From: Roseospira marina
GTDB lineage: Bacteria; Pseudomonadota; Alphaproteobacteria; Rhodospirillales; Rhodospirillaceae
NCBI RefSeq assembly: GCF_014197855.1
Contig: NZ_JACIGJ010000021.1
Coordinates: forward strand, 1-50,442
Length of the DNA stretch: 50,442 nt
Direction: 5' to 3'
In this document: positions 35,656 through 44,192 of the stretch, piece by piece
Numbering within the stretch: the stretch's first letter is position 1
How the letters are laid out: each line of letters begins with the position of its first letter
The notes under the pieces: generated by a model
Database searches by the model: none
Told to the model about the DNA's origin: nothing
The model's input: the letters and a program-made list of their open reading frames with translations, nothing else
Program-made: the position numbers and the translations under genes

Positions 35656-35678
35656 CCGCCCGAATCGGAGAGATACGG

Positions 35679-37814
35679 ATGAACAGCGTCGATTTCACGT
35701 TTTCCGACCTCATCGCCGGATACGTGACTGCCTACGACAGCGACACCGACTCCTTCTCCCTCAAGACCAGCGATGATCGCGCCTACACGATCGGCTTGAC
35801 CGACAACACCTTCGCCGAGGTGATTCGCAACCTCGGCGAGGGCTTCAACAACGCCACGGATCAGATGCGCGGCATGCTGGTTCCGGGCCGGTTCGTGTTC
35901 GCCTACGGGGTGTTCTACCCGGACGGACCGAACGGCACGGTCTTGTTCGATGCCAAGCATCTGGTGTTCGCCGGCCGCACCGAGAACGCCTATGTGTTCG
36001 AGCAGCCGGCGTGGTGGATCCGGCAGATCGAGCAACTCGGGCGCTTCTACGTCGAGAGCGAGTTCGGCGACGGCGAGATCGACTATCGCGACTACCGTAC
36101 GCAACTGACCATCACCGGGCAGAAGCAGAAATCGGGGCGCCAGGAAACCGACACCATGTCGCGGCTGGTGTACGGCTTCGCCTCCGCCTTCCTGCTGACC
36201 GGCAACGACCGCTTTCTTGAGGCCGCCGAGAAGGGCGTGGAGTACCTGCGGGCTCACCTGCGCTTCGTCGATGCCGGCGAGGACATCGTCTACTGGTACC
36301 ATGCCGTCGATCTTCAGGACGACGGCACCGAACAGAAGGTCTTCGCCTCCGAGTTCGGGGACGATTACGACGCGCTGCCCTGCTACGAGCAGATCTACGC
36401 CCTGGCCGGGCCGGTCCAGACCTACCGCATCACCGGCGATCCGGACATCTACGACGACGCCCGCCGCACCATCAATCTGTTCAACCGGTTCTACAAGGAC
36501 CATGGACCGAACGGCGGCTACTACTCGCACATTGATCCCGTCACGCTGGATCCGCATGCGGAGTGCCTGGGCCACAATCGGGCGCGCAAGAACTGGAACT
36601 CGGTCGGCGACCACGCGCCAGCCTACCTGATCAATCTGTGGTTGGCCACCGGCGAGCAGCCCTTCGCCGACTTCCTGGAATACACCTTCGATACCATCTG
36701 CGAACGCTTCCCGGACTACGACAACAGCGCGTTCGTGCAGGAGAAGTTCCACGACGACTGGAGCAAGGATCAGACCTGGGGGTGGCAGCAGAACCGCGCC
36801 GTGGTCGGGCACAATCTCAAGATCGCCTGGAACCTGATGCGCATGCAGAGCCTGAAGCGCAAAGACACCTACGTGGCGTTGGCCGAGACCATTGCCCAGA
36901 CCATCCCGGACCACGGCTGCGACCGCCAGCGCGGCGGCTGGTACGATGTGGTCGAGCGGGTGCTGGACCCCGGCCAGCGCTTCCATCGCTTCGCCTGGCA
37001 CGACCGCAAGGCGTGGTGGCAGCAGGAACAGGGCATCCTGGCGTACCTGATCCTGCACGGCGTGTTGAAGACGGACGACTACCTGCGCTTCGCCCGCGAA
37101 GGCGCCGCGTTCTACAACGCCTTCTTCCTGGATGTTGAGTCGGGCGGTGTTTATTTCAACGTTTTAGCGAACGGCGAGCCCTATGCGCTCGGCACCGAGC
37201 GCGGCAAGGGTAGCCATTCCATGGCCGGCTATCATTCCTTCGAACTGGCCTATCTGGCATCGGTCTACACCAACCTGCTGATCCGCCAGGAGCCGATGGA
37301 CTTCTACTTCCGGCCCCGGCCGGGCGGCTTCAAGGACGGCATCCTGCGCGTGCAGCCCGACATCCTGCCCGAGGGCGCGGTGCGCATCACCGACGTCTGG
37401 ATCGACGGCCACGAGTATGACGATTTCGACGCCGAAGCGCTGACGGTGACGCTGCCCGAGGGCCACGGCGCCATCAAGGTGCGCGTGCGCCTGACGCCGA
37501 CGGCGGTGCGGTTCTCGGCCGATGTGCTGGACGTGTCCGGCACCACGGCCCGGATTGCGCTCAACGGCACCCTGACGCCGCATGACCTGAAGTACCTGGA
37601 CGAGGCGTTCCAGACCGCCACGGCGGAGGGCGCCCGGGCGCTCACGTTCGACGGTCGGGAGCTGTCCTCCATCTGCAGCGAGGGCCTGCGCTATCTGGTG
37701 TTCCGCAAGCAAAAGGCGGGGCCGGATTTCAAGATCCGGATCGAGAACGTCCAGCCGGCCGTGGCCGACGCCATTCGCGGCGCCGCGTTCGACCAAGAGA
37801 TCACTATCGCGTGA
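35679..37814 (+). CDS. AGE-like (alpha/alpha)6-barrel protein with N-terminal extra domain and C-terminal STAS domain
   Basis: A 711-residue protein with an apparently unusual architecture. Residues 1-110 form a beta-rich domain I do not recognise. Residues about 115-545 resemble N-acylglucosamine 2-epimerase/AGE-type helical barrels: MSRLVYGFASAFLLTGNDRFLEAAEKGVEYLR, NGGYYSHID, AWNLMRM, RGGWYDVVERVLDP and KAWWQQEQGILAYL. Residues about 613-711 look like a STAS domain: ARIALNGTLTPHDLKYLDEAF and LTFDGRELSSICSEGLRYLVF, where Ser667 would fall at the phospho-acceptor position. A sugar-acting enzyme carrying a partner-switching domain suggests regulation by phosphorylation. Internal start at 35679; the open frame to 34668 is a shadow of glgX. 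Confidence 0.72.
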   Translation: MNSVDFTFSDLIAGYVTAYDSDTDSFSLKTSDDRAYTIGLTDNTFAEVIRNLGEGFNNATDQMRGMLVPGRFVFAYGVFYPDGPNGTVLFDAKHLVFAGRTENAYVFEQPAWWIRQIEQLGRFYVESEFGDGEIDYRDYRTQLTITGQKQKSGRQETDTMSRLVYGFASAFLLTGNDRFLEAAEKGVEYLRAHLRFVDAGEDIVYWYHAVDLQDDGTEQKVFASEFGDDYDALPCYEQIYALAGPVQTYRITGDPDIYDDARRTINLFNRFYKDHGPNGGYYSHIDPVTLDPHAECLGHNRARKNWNSVGDHAPAYLINLWLATGEQPFADFLEYTFDTICERFPDYDNSAFVQEKFHDDWSKDQTWGWQQNRAVVGHNLKIAWNLMRMQSLKRKDTYVALAETIAQTIPDHGCDRQRGGWYDVVERVLDPGQRFHRFAWHDRKAWWQQEQGILAYLILHGVLKTDDYLRFAREGAAFYNAFFLDVESGGVYFNVLANGEPYALGTERGKGSHSMAGYHSFELAYLASVYTNLLIRQEPMDFYFRPRPGGFKDGILRVQPDILPEGAVRITDVWIDGHEYDDFDAEALTVTLPEGHGAIKVRVRLTPTAVRFSADVLDVSGTTARIALNGTLTPHDLKYLDEAFQTATAEGARALTFDGRELSSICSEGLRYLVFRKQKAGPDFKIRIENVQPAVADAIRGAAFDQEITIA

Positions 37815-37873
37815 CGGGGAACGACTCGGGTTCCGGCGTCGTGCCGGAGCCAGTCGGTGAGAGGACACGCCCT

Positions 37874-38269
37874 ATGACCATGAAGCCGAGAGAGGCCGTC
37901 AGGGCCACCGCGGCTCTTCCCAGAAAGGTGCATCTGGGCGTCGCCCGGCGTTTGGCGCCGATCGTCCGCCATCCGCTGGCCAGCGTGATCGCGGGGTTGG
38001 GCTTGTTGCTCAGTGGCGTGGTCGAACTGCTGGAGCATGTGCTGTCGTTCGATACGCCGATCGATGCGTACCAGGGCGTGATCCTGCTCGGGGTCGTCAC
38101 GACGCTGCAAAGCCTCGCTCATATGGTCGAGGGCGCCGAGTGGTTGACCAAGGACCTCGAAGCGGCCGCCGCGCACGTCGAGGCCGCCGCCGCGCATGGC
38201 GTGGGGGCCCACCACCCCCCGTCCGAGACAACACAGTCCGCCCCGACGAACCGCGCGGCGGCCCGCTGA
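37874..38269 (+). CDS. Small membrane protein of unknown function
   Basis: A 131-residue protein with two hydrophobic segments, PLASVIAGLGLLLSGVVELLEHVL and AYQGVILLGVVTTLQSLAHMV, joined by a short loop. The acidic residues at the end of the first segment (VELLEH) and in the second helix border (HMVEGAEW) are noteworthy. A helical, Ala-rich part (LEAAAAHVEAAAAHG) and a polar tail follow. I chose the ATG at 37874 with GAGAGGAC before it; a GTG at 37811 overlapping the previous stop is the alternative. It may anchor or signal for the neighbouring STAS protein, but this is a guess. Confidence 0.6.
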   Translation: MTMKPREAVRATAALPRKVHLGVARRLAPIVRHPLASVIAGLGLLLSGVVELLEHVLSFDTPIDAYQGVILLGVVTTLQSLAHMVEGAEWLTKDLEAAAAHVEAAAAHGVGAHHPPSETTQSAPTNRAAAR

Positions 38270-38463
38270 GAGAGTGTGTCCAAGCCCCGTGGCCGTGTCC
38301 TTGGCCGCTTCCGTGGTCGTTTCAGAGGTCCCCCACCCAGCGGTCGTCCCGACCTTCGCCGAGACCGGTTTCGCCGTGACTCCGGCCGCACGGCGCCACC
38401 CGCATCATTCGGCGCGACCGGCCCGCCCGGGCCGCGCGCCGCCGCCAGCCAGGAGCCCGACTC

Positions 38464-39288
38464 ATGTCCAAGAAGATCCTGACCCTCCTATCCGATTACG
38501 GCTATTGGGGCGTCGAACTGACCGGCCCGATGGTCAAGCTGGAGGCGGCGGGCTACGACTTGGTCTTCGCCACGCCCAAGGGCCAGCGGCCGGTGGCCCT
38601 GCCGCCCAGCTACGACACGACGTATGTCGATCCGCCCTTGGGCATGTGCGTGACCACGCCGGAAGACGCCGAGCAGGTCAATTCCATCAAGGACAGCCCG
38701 AAACTCGACAATCCCCGCGCACTCAACGACTGGATCCCGGAACGGCCGTACTTCAGCGCCGAGAATTTCCTGCGCAAACTCGAGGCGTATTACGCCCGCC
38801 TGAAGGAGATCGACGGTGAGCTGGCGGAATACGCCGGCATCCTGCTGGTCGGCGGCAGCGGGCCGATCGTCGACATGGTGAACAATCAGCGGGTGCACGA
38901 CCTGATCCTGGCGTTCCATCGCGCCGACAAGCCGATCGCCGCTATCTGCTACGGGGTCGCCTGCTTGCCCATGGCGCGCGACTTCAACGAGCGCACGAGC
39001 ATCATTCGCGGCAAGCACGTCACCGGCCATTGCATCGAATACGACTACCACGACGGCACGGGTTTCATCGGCACCGACTTCAACATGGGGCCGCCGCCGT
39101 ACTGCCTGGAATACATGCTGACCGACGCGGTCGGGCCGGAGGGCCAGTACCACGGCAACTTCGGTAAGCACACGTCGGTGATCGTCGACTACCCCTTCAT
39201 CACGGCCCGCTCGCTTCAGTGCTCGCACGAGTTCGGCGACCAATTCGTCAAGGTTCTGGACAAGGGGCTGCGTCGCTATGGCTGGTAA
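38464..39288 (+). CDS. DJ-1/PfpI-family protein, large (Hsp31-like) form
   Basis: A 274-residue member of the DJ-1/PfpI superfamily. The nucleophile elbow AICYGVACLP places Cys162, and Glu18 in YWGVELTGP matches the conserved acid that tunes the cysteine. YAGILLVGGSGPIVDM corresponds to the oxyanion strand. The family includes glyoxalases/deglycases, chaperones and hydratases; ICYG in place of the more usual ICHG is a small variation. AGGAG lies before the ATG. Its end overlaps the start of the ThDP enzyme by 11 bases, so the two are probably coupled. Confidence 0.85.
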   Translation: MSKKILTLLSDYGYWGVELTGPMVKLEAAGYDLVFATPKGQRPVALPPSYDTTYVDPPLGMCVTTPEDAEQVNSIKDSPKLDNPRALNDWIPERPYFSAENFLRKLEAYYARLKEIDGELAEYAGILLVGGSGPIVDMVNNQRVHDLILAFHRADKPIAAICYGVACLPMARDFNERTSIIRGKHVTGHCIEYDYHDGTGFIGTDFNMGPPPYCLEYMLTDAVGPEGQYHGNFGKHTSVIVDYPFITARSLQCSHEFGDQFVKVLDKGLRRYGW

Positions 39289-41005
39289 CGTCACGCATCG
39301 TCCCACCAACACCGGGTGCCACGCGATCTTCCGCCAGTTCCTGGCCGATGGGCTGACGACCATCTTCGGCAACCCGGGGACGGTGGAGCAGGGTTTCCTC
39401 GACGCCCTCGCCGACTTCCCGGAGATGACGTACATCCTGACCCTTCAGGAAAGCGTCGCCCTGCTGTGCGCCGACGGCTACGCCCGCGCGACCCAGAAAC
39501 CGACCGTGGTGCAGCTTCACAGCTCGCCCGGGATCGGCAACGGCGTCGGGGCGCTCTATCAGGCCAAGCGTGGTCACGCCCCGCTGGTGGTGATCGGGGG
39601 TGACGCCGGCATCGGCTACATGAACATGGATGCCCAGATGGCCGCCGATCTGGTGGCCATGATGGAGCCGGTGACCAAGTACGCGACGATGGTGCTGGAC
39701 CCCCGCAGCCTGCTGCGGACCCTGCGCCGGGCCATCAAGATCGCCGCGACGCCGCCGATGGGACCGGTTTACATCTGCCTGCCGGCCGATGTGATGGACG
39801 CGGTGAACACCGAGACGGTGGTGCCCACCTCCCTTCCGTCCACCCGCGTCCGCCCCGGCGACGACGACATCGAGGCGGCGGCGGCCATGCTGGCCGGCGC
39901 GCAACGGCCGAAGATCGTCATCGGCGACGGCGTGGCGTGGTCCGGTGCCACCTCGGCGTTGGAGCGTCTGGCGCTCCAGATCGGGGCCGAGGTCTGGATC
40001 GCCGGCGGCGGGGACCTCAACATCGCCACCACGCACCCCTGCCTGATGGGCAGCACCGGCCACATGTTCGGCAGTCAGAGCCTGCCGATCTTCCAGTCGG
40101 CCGACGCGGTGCTGGTGCTCGGCTGTTACCTGCTGCCGGAGGTTTTCCCGCATTTGGGCGATCTGTTCGACCCGGCCGCCAAGGTGATCCACTTCGACCT
40201 CAACGCCTACGAAATCGCCAAGAACCATCGGGTCGATCTGGGCGTGGTCTGCAATCCGCGCTGCGCGCTGGAGGCGCTGGAGCCGGTCCTGGCCCGGACC
40301 ATGGACGAGGGCGCCCGCACCCGCGCGGCGGACCGGGTCGCGGCCTTCACGGCCCGCAAGGTGGAGGAGACGGCGGCGGCGGCCAAGACCGACGCCGCCC
40401 GCGCGGCCCAGCCGCACGCCACCATGGAGGCCTTCGCCGCCGAATTGGCCAAGCGGATGCCGTCGGACACCCTGGTGTTCGATGAGTCCCTGACCAGCTC
40501 CATGCCCTTCAACCGGGCGATCCCGCGCACCGAACCGGGCAGCTATTTCTTCACCCGGGGCGGCTCCCTCGGGGTCGGCTTCCCCGGAGCGGTCGGTGTG
40601 CAGATGGCGCACCCGGACAAGCTGGTCGTCGGCCTGAGCGGCGACGGCGGCACCATGTACACCCTTCAGGTCCTGTACACCGCGAAGAAGTACAACAGCC
40701 GCACCCTGTTCGTGGTCTGCAACAACACCCGCTACAAGCTGCTGGACCTCAACATCGAGCACTATTGGCAGGAGCACGGTTACACCGAACACGCCTTGCC
40801 GCCGTCCTTCGACCTGTCCGATCCACCGTTGGGCTTCGTCGAGATGGCGAAGGGTATGGGGGTGCCGGGGATCCGCATCACCCAGTCGGCGGAGATTCCG
40901 GCGGCGCTCGATCAGGCCCTGGCGACGGATGGGCCGTTCCTGATCGATCTGGTGCTGACCGAGCACACCGAGGACCACACCCCCGGCTGCACGTGCGGCC
41001 AGTAG
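39278..41005 (+). CDS. ThDP-dependent decarboxylase/carboligase (benzoylformate decarboxylase or acetolactate synthase-like)
   Basis: A 575-residue three-domain thiamine-diphosphate enzyme. The activating Glu58 sits in LTLQESVALLCADGYARA of the PYR domain. The central domain (about 190-340) has IGDGVAWSG and ALVLGCYL-like segments. The PP domain carries GDG at 455-457 and the Asn pair at 482-483 (VVCNN), the ThDP/Mg motif. GNPGTVEQGFLDAL at the start resembles benzoylformate decarboxylase. The substrate is not readable; a 2-keto acid or acyl-CoA is expected. It ends in CTCGQ, a possible metal or redox site. Confidence 0.87.
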   Translation: MAGNVTHRPTNTGCHAIFRQFLADGLTTIFGNPGTVEQGFLDALADFPEMTYILTLQESVALLCADGYARATQKPTVVQLHSSPGIGNGVGALYQAKRGHAPLVVIGGDAGIGYMNMDAQMAADLVAMMEPVTKYATMVLDPRSLLRTLRRAIKIAATPPMGPVYICLPADVMDAVNTETVVPTSLPSTRVRPGDDDIEAAAAMLAGAQRPKIVIGDGVAWSGATSALERLALQIGAEVWIAGGGDLNIATTHPCLMGSTGHMFGSQSLPIFQSADAVLVLGCYLLPEVFPHLGDLFDPAAKVIHFDLNAYEIAKNHRVDLGVVCNPRCALEALEPVLARTMDEGARTRAADRVAAFTARKVEETAAAAKTDAARAAQPHATMEAFAAELAKRMPSDTLVFDESLTSSMPFNRAIPRTEPGSYFFTRGGSLGVGFPGAVGVQMAHPDKLVVGLSGDGGTMYTLQVLYTAKKYNSRTLFVVCNNTRYKLLDLNIEHYWQEHGYTEHALPPSFDLSDPPLGFVEMAKGMGVPGIRITQSAEIPAALDQALATDGPFLIDLVLTEHTEDHTPGCTCGQ

Positions 41006-41066
41006 CCCGGGCCCCCGGCGCCGCCCGCGCGGCGTCTCCCGCCCGTTTCGACCCAGAGGATGCCCC

Positions 41067-41765
41067 ATGCTGCGTTCGTTGATCTACGCCGCCCCCAAAC
41101 CGGGGATGACCGTGCAGGACTTCCAGGACTACTGGGTGCATAAGCACGCGGTCCAATTCGCGAGCAAGCTGCCCGGAGTCCGCCTGTATTCGGTGGATAC
41201 CTTTCTCGATTGGGGCAGCGATCCCACCCCCTCATTGTTTGCGGGCTGCGCCGAGATTTGGATGGACGACGCCGACGCCCTGATGACGGCCTTCCAGTCG
41301 CCCGAGTACCTGAAGGGTGCGCGCGCCGACGAACCGAACTGGGCCGCGTTCTGGATGACCGTCAGCCTCGTGACGGAGACGCACACCATCCTGGCCGGCC
41401 CCCCGGACAACCGGGACAGCACGGCCCTCAAGATGATGGTGCTGGTGAAACGCAAGGAGGGGCTGGACGTCGCGGCGTTTCAGACGGCGATGCGCGCGGT
41501 CCAGGGGCCGAAGCTGGCGGCCCTTCCGGGCGTGCGCCGCTGCGAGGTCTGTCTGGTGCCCGATCCCTTCTACGCGACGGCGGAAACACCCTACGACGGT
41601 GCCGCCGTGCTGTGGTTCGACGATCAGGCCGCCGTGGAGGCGGCGCTGGCCTCCGACGTCTGGACCCAGCAGGTCGAGCCGGGCTGGGCCGACTGCGTCA
41701 ACCCGAAGTACCGCCACCGCATGGTGATGCAGGAGCACTGGATCGTTGGCCCAGACCTCGCGTGA
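41067..41765 (+). CDS. Protein with two EthD-like (dimeric alpha/beta-barrel) domains
   Basis: A 232-residue protein made of two similar halves. The first shows MLRSLIYAAPKPGMTVQDFQDYWVHKHA with the EthD-type W-x-x-KHA motif and ADALMTAFQSPEYLKG; the second begins KMMVLVKRKEGLDVAAFQTAMR and ends with WTQQVEPGWADCVNP. EthD-like proteins are small oxygenase- or isomerase-related folds of uncertain chemistry; the second half has lost the His-rich motif. It follows the ThDP enzyme by 61 bases. Confidence 0.75.
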   Translation: MLRSLIYAAPKPGMTVQDFQDYWVHKHAVQFASKLPGVRLYSVDTFLDWGSDPTPSLFAGCAEIWMDDADALMTAFQSPEYLKGARADEPNWAAFWMTVSLVTETHTILAGPPDNRDSTALKMMVLVKRKEGLDVAAFQTAMRAVQGPKLAALPGVRRCEVCLVPDPFYATAETPYDGAAVLWFDDQAAVEAALASDVWTQQVEPGWADCVNPKYRHRMVMQEHWIVGPDLA

Positions 41766-41806
41766 CGAGCCCGCCCGACACGCACGACGCTGAAAGGGGC
41801 GCCCCC

Positions 41807-42388
41807 ATGAGCACAGAGCCGTTACAGGGCAAGAAGATTGCCGTCCTGATGGAGTCTGACTACTACGAGAACGAAATCCACTACTACGAGCATCGTTTTC
41901 CCGAGGAGGGGCTTGATCTCCACTTCCTTACCCGCTTGTGGGGGCAGCCGCAGATCACGTTCACCGGCCACGAAATGAAGACGCCGATGACCGTGTCGGA
42001 AAGCTTCGAGGATCTGGATGACGCGGCCCTCGCGGGCTTCGCGGCGGTGATCGTGCCGTCCGGCATGGTGGCCGACCGGCTGCGCTATACCGAGGATGTC
42101 GCGAAGATCCCGCCGGCGACCGAGTTCCTGGCCCGGGCCTTTGCCGCGCCGTCGGTGCTGGTCGGGATCATCTGTCACGGCCTGTGGCTGACGGCGCCGC
42201 GCACCGATCTGGTCAAGGGCCGCCCCCTGACGTGCCACAACAATCTGATCGGCGACGCCAAGGCCTACGGCGCCGCCTACCAGGACGCCGATCTGGTGAT
42301 CGACGGCGATCTCATTACCGCCCGCACCGGTGGCCACTGCCACCTGCTGGCCAAGGCGATCATCGAAACCCTGAAGGATCGCGCCTGA
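41807..42388 (+). CDS. DJ-1/PfpI-family protein, short form
   Basis: A 193-residue PfpI/YhbO-like protein. Cys123 lies in the nucleophile elbow VGIICHGLWLTA, Glu21 or Glu23 in MESDYYENEI is the partner acid, and AAVIVPSGMVAD is the preceding strand; TCHNNLIGDAKAYGA and LITARTGGHCHLLAKAI complete the fold. Members are deglycases or proteases of uncertain substrate. It is the second DJ-1 homologue of the cluster and not closely similar to the first. The internal ATG at 41807 is the start; the upstream open frame shadows the EthD gene. Confidence 0.87.
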   Translation: MSTEPLQGKKIAVLMESDYYENEIHYYEHRFPEEGLDLHFLTRLWGQPQITFTGHEMKTPMTVSESFEDLDDAALAGFAAVIVPSGMVADRLRYTEDVAKIPPATEFLARAFAAPSVLVGIICHGLWLTAPRTDLVKGRPLTCHNNLIGDAKAYGAAYQDADLVIDGDLITARTGGHCHLLAKAIIETLKDRA

Positions 42389-42472
42389 CATCAGGGTCGC
42401 CGTTGGTTGGCCCTGGCTGCCGCTCCCTGGTTCATCACGCCCGTCCGGGCCCTTGTGCAAGGACCGAACGCC

Positions 42473-42883
42473 ATGACCGACCAAGAGAACATCAAGGCCA
42501 TCCAGACCCACATTGCGTCGTTCGGTCAGGGCGACATCGACGCCGTCTGCCTGCAGTGCACCGAGGACGTGGTCTGGACGCCGCCGATCTCCGACGGGCG
42601 GATCCCCTACAACAAGCCGTGGAGCGGCCGCGACGGTGTGCGCGAATACTGCACGCTGTTGATGGGCAACCTGGAATGGCAATCCTTCGAGGTGCCGGTG
42701 ATCGTCGCCGACCAGAACGACCATGTGGTGATCCTGGGCCGCGAGGTCTTCACCATCCGCAAGACGGGCAAGACGGTCGACAACACCTTTCTCACCCTGT
42801 TCACCATGCGCGACGGCCTGATCGCCGGGTTCACCCTGTGCGAGAACACCGAACTGGTCGCCGCGGCCTTCGCCGGGTCCTGA
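42473..42883 (+). CDS. SnoaL-like (NTF2-fold) protein
   Basis: A 136-residue protein of the NTF2 fold. It opens with IKAIQTHIASFGQGDIDAVCLQCTEDVVWTPPI, has WSGRDGVREYCTLLMGN and GREVFTIRKTGKTVDNTFLTLFTMRDGLIAGFTLCENTELVAAAF, as expected of SnoaL-like cyclases, isomerases or binding proteins. AAGGA precedes the ATG at 42473; a TTG further left is an unlikely alternative. Its position between a DJ-1 protein and the ankyrin gene suggests membership of the same operon. Confidence 0.82.
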   Translation: MTDQENIKAIQTHIASFGQGDIDAVCLQCTEDVVWTPPISDGRIPYNKPWSGRDGVREYCTLLMGNLEWQSFEVPVIVADQNDHVVILGREVFTIRKTGKTVDNTFLTLFTMRDGLIAGFTLCENTELVAAAFAGS

Positions 42884-42934
42884 CGGCGTCCACGCCCGTG
42901 CGTGCCCCTTTCGCGCCGTCCCAGGAGACCGCCC

Positions 42935-44128
42935 ATGGCCCCGATCGATATCGCCATCACCCGCGCCAAGGCCGGCGACACGGCGGGGCTGGAGGACTGG
43001 ATCGCCGGCGGTGGCAATCCCAATGCTCACGACGCCGATGGTTGGACGCCGCTGCTTTGGGCCTCGGCCCGTGGTCACGCCGCGACCGTCGCCGCGCTGC
43101 TGGCCCGGGGCGCCGAGAGCACCCTGGCCCACGGCCGATCCGCCGCCCTGCCGATCCACATGGCCGGGCATTCGGGCGACGTGGCGACCGCCACAGCCTT
43201 GCTGGATCACGCGCCGGACCAGATCGACGCGGTCTGGGACTTGAACGGCCACACGATTCTGCTGCAAGCGGTGTTTTACGGGCATCTCGACCTCGCCCGG
43301 ACGCTGGTGGAGCGTGGTGCGGATACCGCCATCACCACCGCGCGCGGTCTGGGGCCGATGGAGTTCGCCCACCAGTTCCAGAACCAGCCGATGACGGACG
43401 TCCTGCGGCCCTACGACAGCCCGGCGGAGAAAAAGGCCGCGTATTACGCCCGCTACCTCGAGCGCATCGCGCCGATCATTCCCGAGGCCGAGAAGCCGGC
43501 CCAGGCGCTTGCGGACCGGCTGTGTCGCGCCATCGAGGACGGTATCCATGCCACCGCGACCGACCCGACCCGCGTGGACGCCACCCTCGCGGCCGTGCGG
43601 GCGCTGGTCGAGGACGAGGGCGCCGACGTCAACCGGCTCGGCGGGCCGCTACACCAGCCGCCGCTGATCGTCGCCGTGACGGGCAACAACGGCTTGCCGG
43701 CCAACCCGACCGTCAAGCGCCTGCGCGACGAGACCGCGCGCTATCTGCTGGAGCGGGGCGCGGATCCGGCGCGTCACGAGGATCACCCGATGGGCGCGCA
43801 AACCATCATCCGCGCCGCCGTCTTCAACCACCTCGATATCCTGCGGATGTGCGGGGCGCACATGACGCCCGTGGCGCTGGCCGACGCCATCAACGAGGTC
43901 CCGATCGTCAACGGCCTGACGGCCATGCACGACACATGCTTGCGGGCGGGCATGGTGGCGGCCGAGCAGGCCGGCGGCTACATCGAGCAGGCGCGCTGGT
44001 TCACCGAAAACGGCGGGCGGCACGATATGGAGGACTTCTCCGGCCAGACCCAGCAGAGCGTCGCCGAAAGCTGCCCCGATCCAGAGCGGCGGCGGCGTTT
44101 GCTCGCCGCCCTGGGCGTGTCGTCCTGA
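42935..44128 (+). CDS. Ankyrin-repeat protein
   Basis: A 397-residue protein with at least four ankyrin-type units: AGDTAGLEDWIAGGGNPNAHDADGWTPLLWASARGHAATVAALLARGAE, the following HMAGHSGDVATATALLDH, GHTILLQAVFYGHLDLARTLVERGAD, and a later pair after residue 230 (VRALVEDEGADVNRLGGP, ETARYLLERGADPARHED). No signal peptide. It is likely a protein-protein scaffold for the cluster. GGAG lies before the ATG at 42935. It is the last gene of the plus-strand set and its stop lies inside a hairpin. Confidence 0.85.
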   Translation: MAPIDIAITRAKAGDTAGLEDWIAGGGNPNAHDADGWTPLLWASARGHAATVAALLARGAESTLAHGRSAALPIHMAGHSGDVATATALLDHAPDQIDAVWDLNGHTILLQAVFYGHLDLARTLVERGADTAITTARGLGPMEFAHQFQNQPMTDVLRPYDSPAEKKAAYYARYLERIAPIIPEAEKPAQALADRLCRAIEDGIHATATDPTRVDATLAAVRALVEDEGADVNRLGGPLHQPPLIVAVTGNNGLPANPTVKRLRDETARYLLERGADPARHEDHPMGAQTIIRAAVFNHLDILRMCGAHMTPVALADAINEVPIVNGLTAMHDTCLRAGMVAAEQAGGYIEQARWFTENGGRHDMEDFSGQTQQSVAESCPDPERRRRLLAALGVSS

Positions 44129-44144
44129 GGCAGATCGTGCCTCA
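44126..44144. terminator. Hairpin at the end of the ankyrin gene
   Basis: A perfect 7-bp stem, TGAGGCA at 44126-44132 and TGCCTCA at 44138-44144, loop GATCG. It includes the ankyrin stop codon and lies 49 bases before the end of the convergent TIM-cupin gene. No T-tract follows. Confidence 0.5.
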
Positions 44145-44192
44145 CGGAAACCAGGCCCGGCGGGCATGCGGCGTTCCGGCCGACCCCGTGAA

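Noticed and set aside
34668-35678. N-terminal extension of the AGE-STAS frame by 337 codons
   Set aside because: This part overlaps the conserved end of the isoamylase in another frame and is Arg-rich. A good ATG at 35679 with an A/G-rich leader follows the isoamylase stop.
38270-38463. Open frames in the gap before the first DJ-1 gene
   Set aside because: Both strands give only Arg/Pro-rich low-complexity translations with no ribosome site; I see no gene there.
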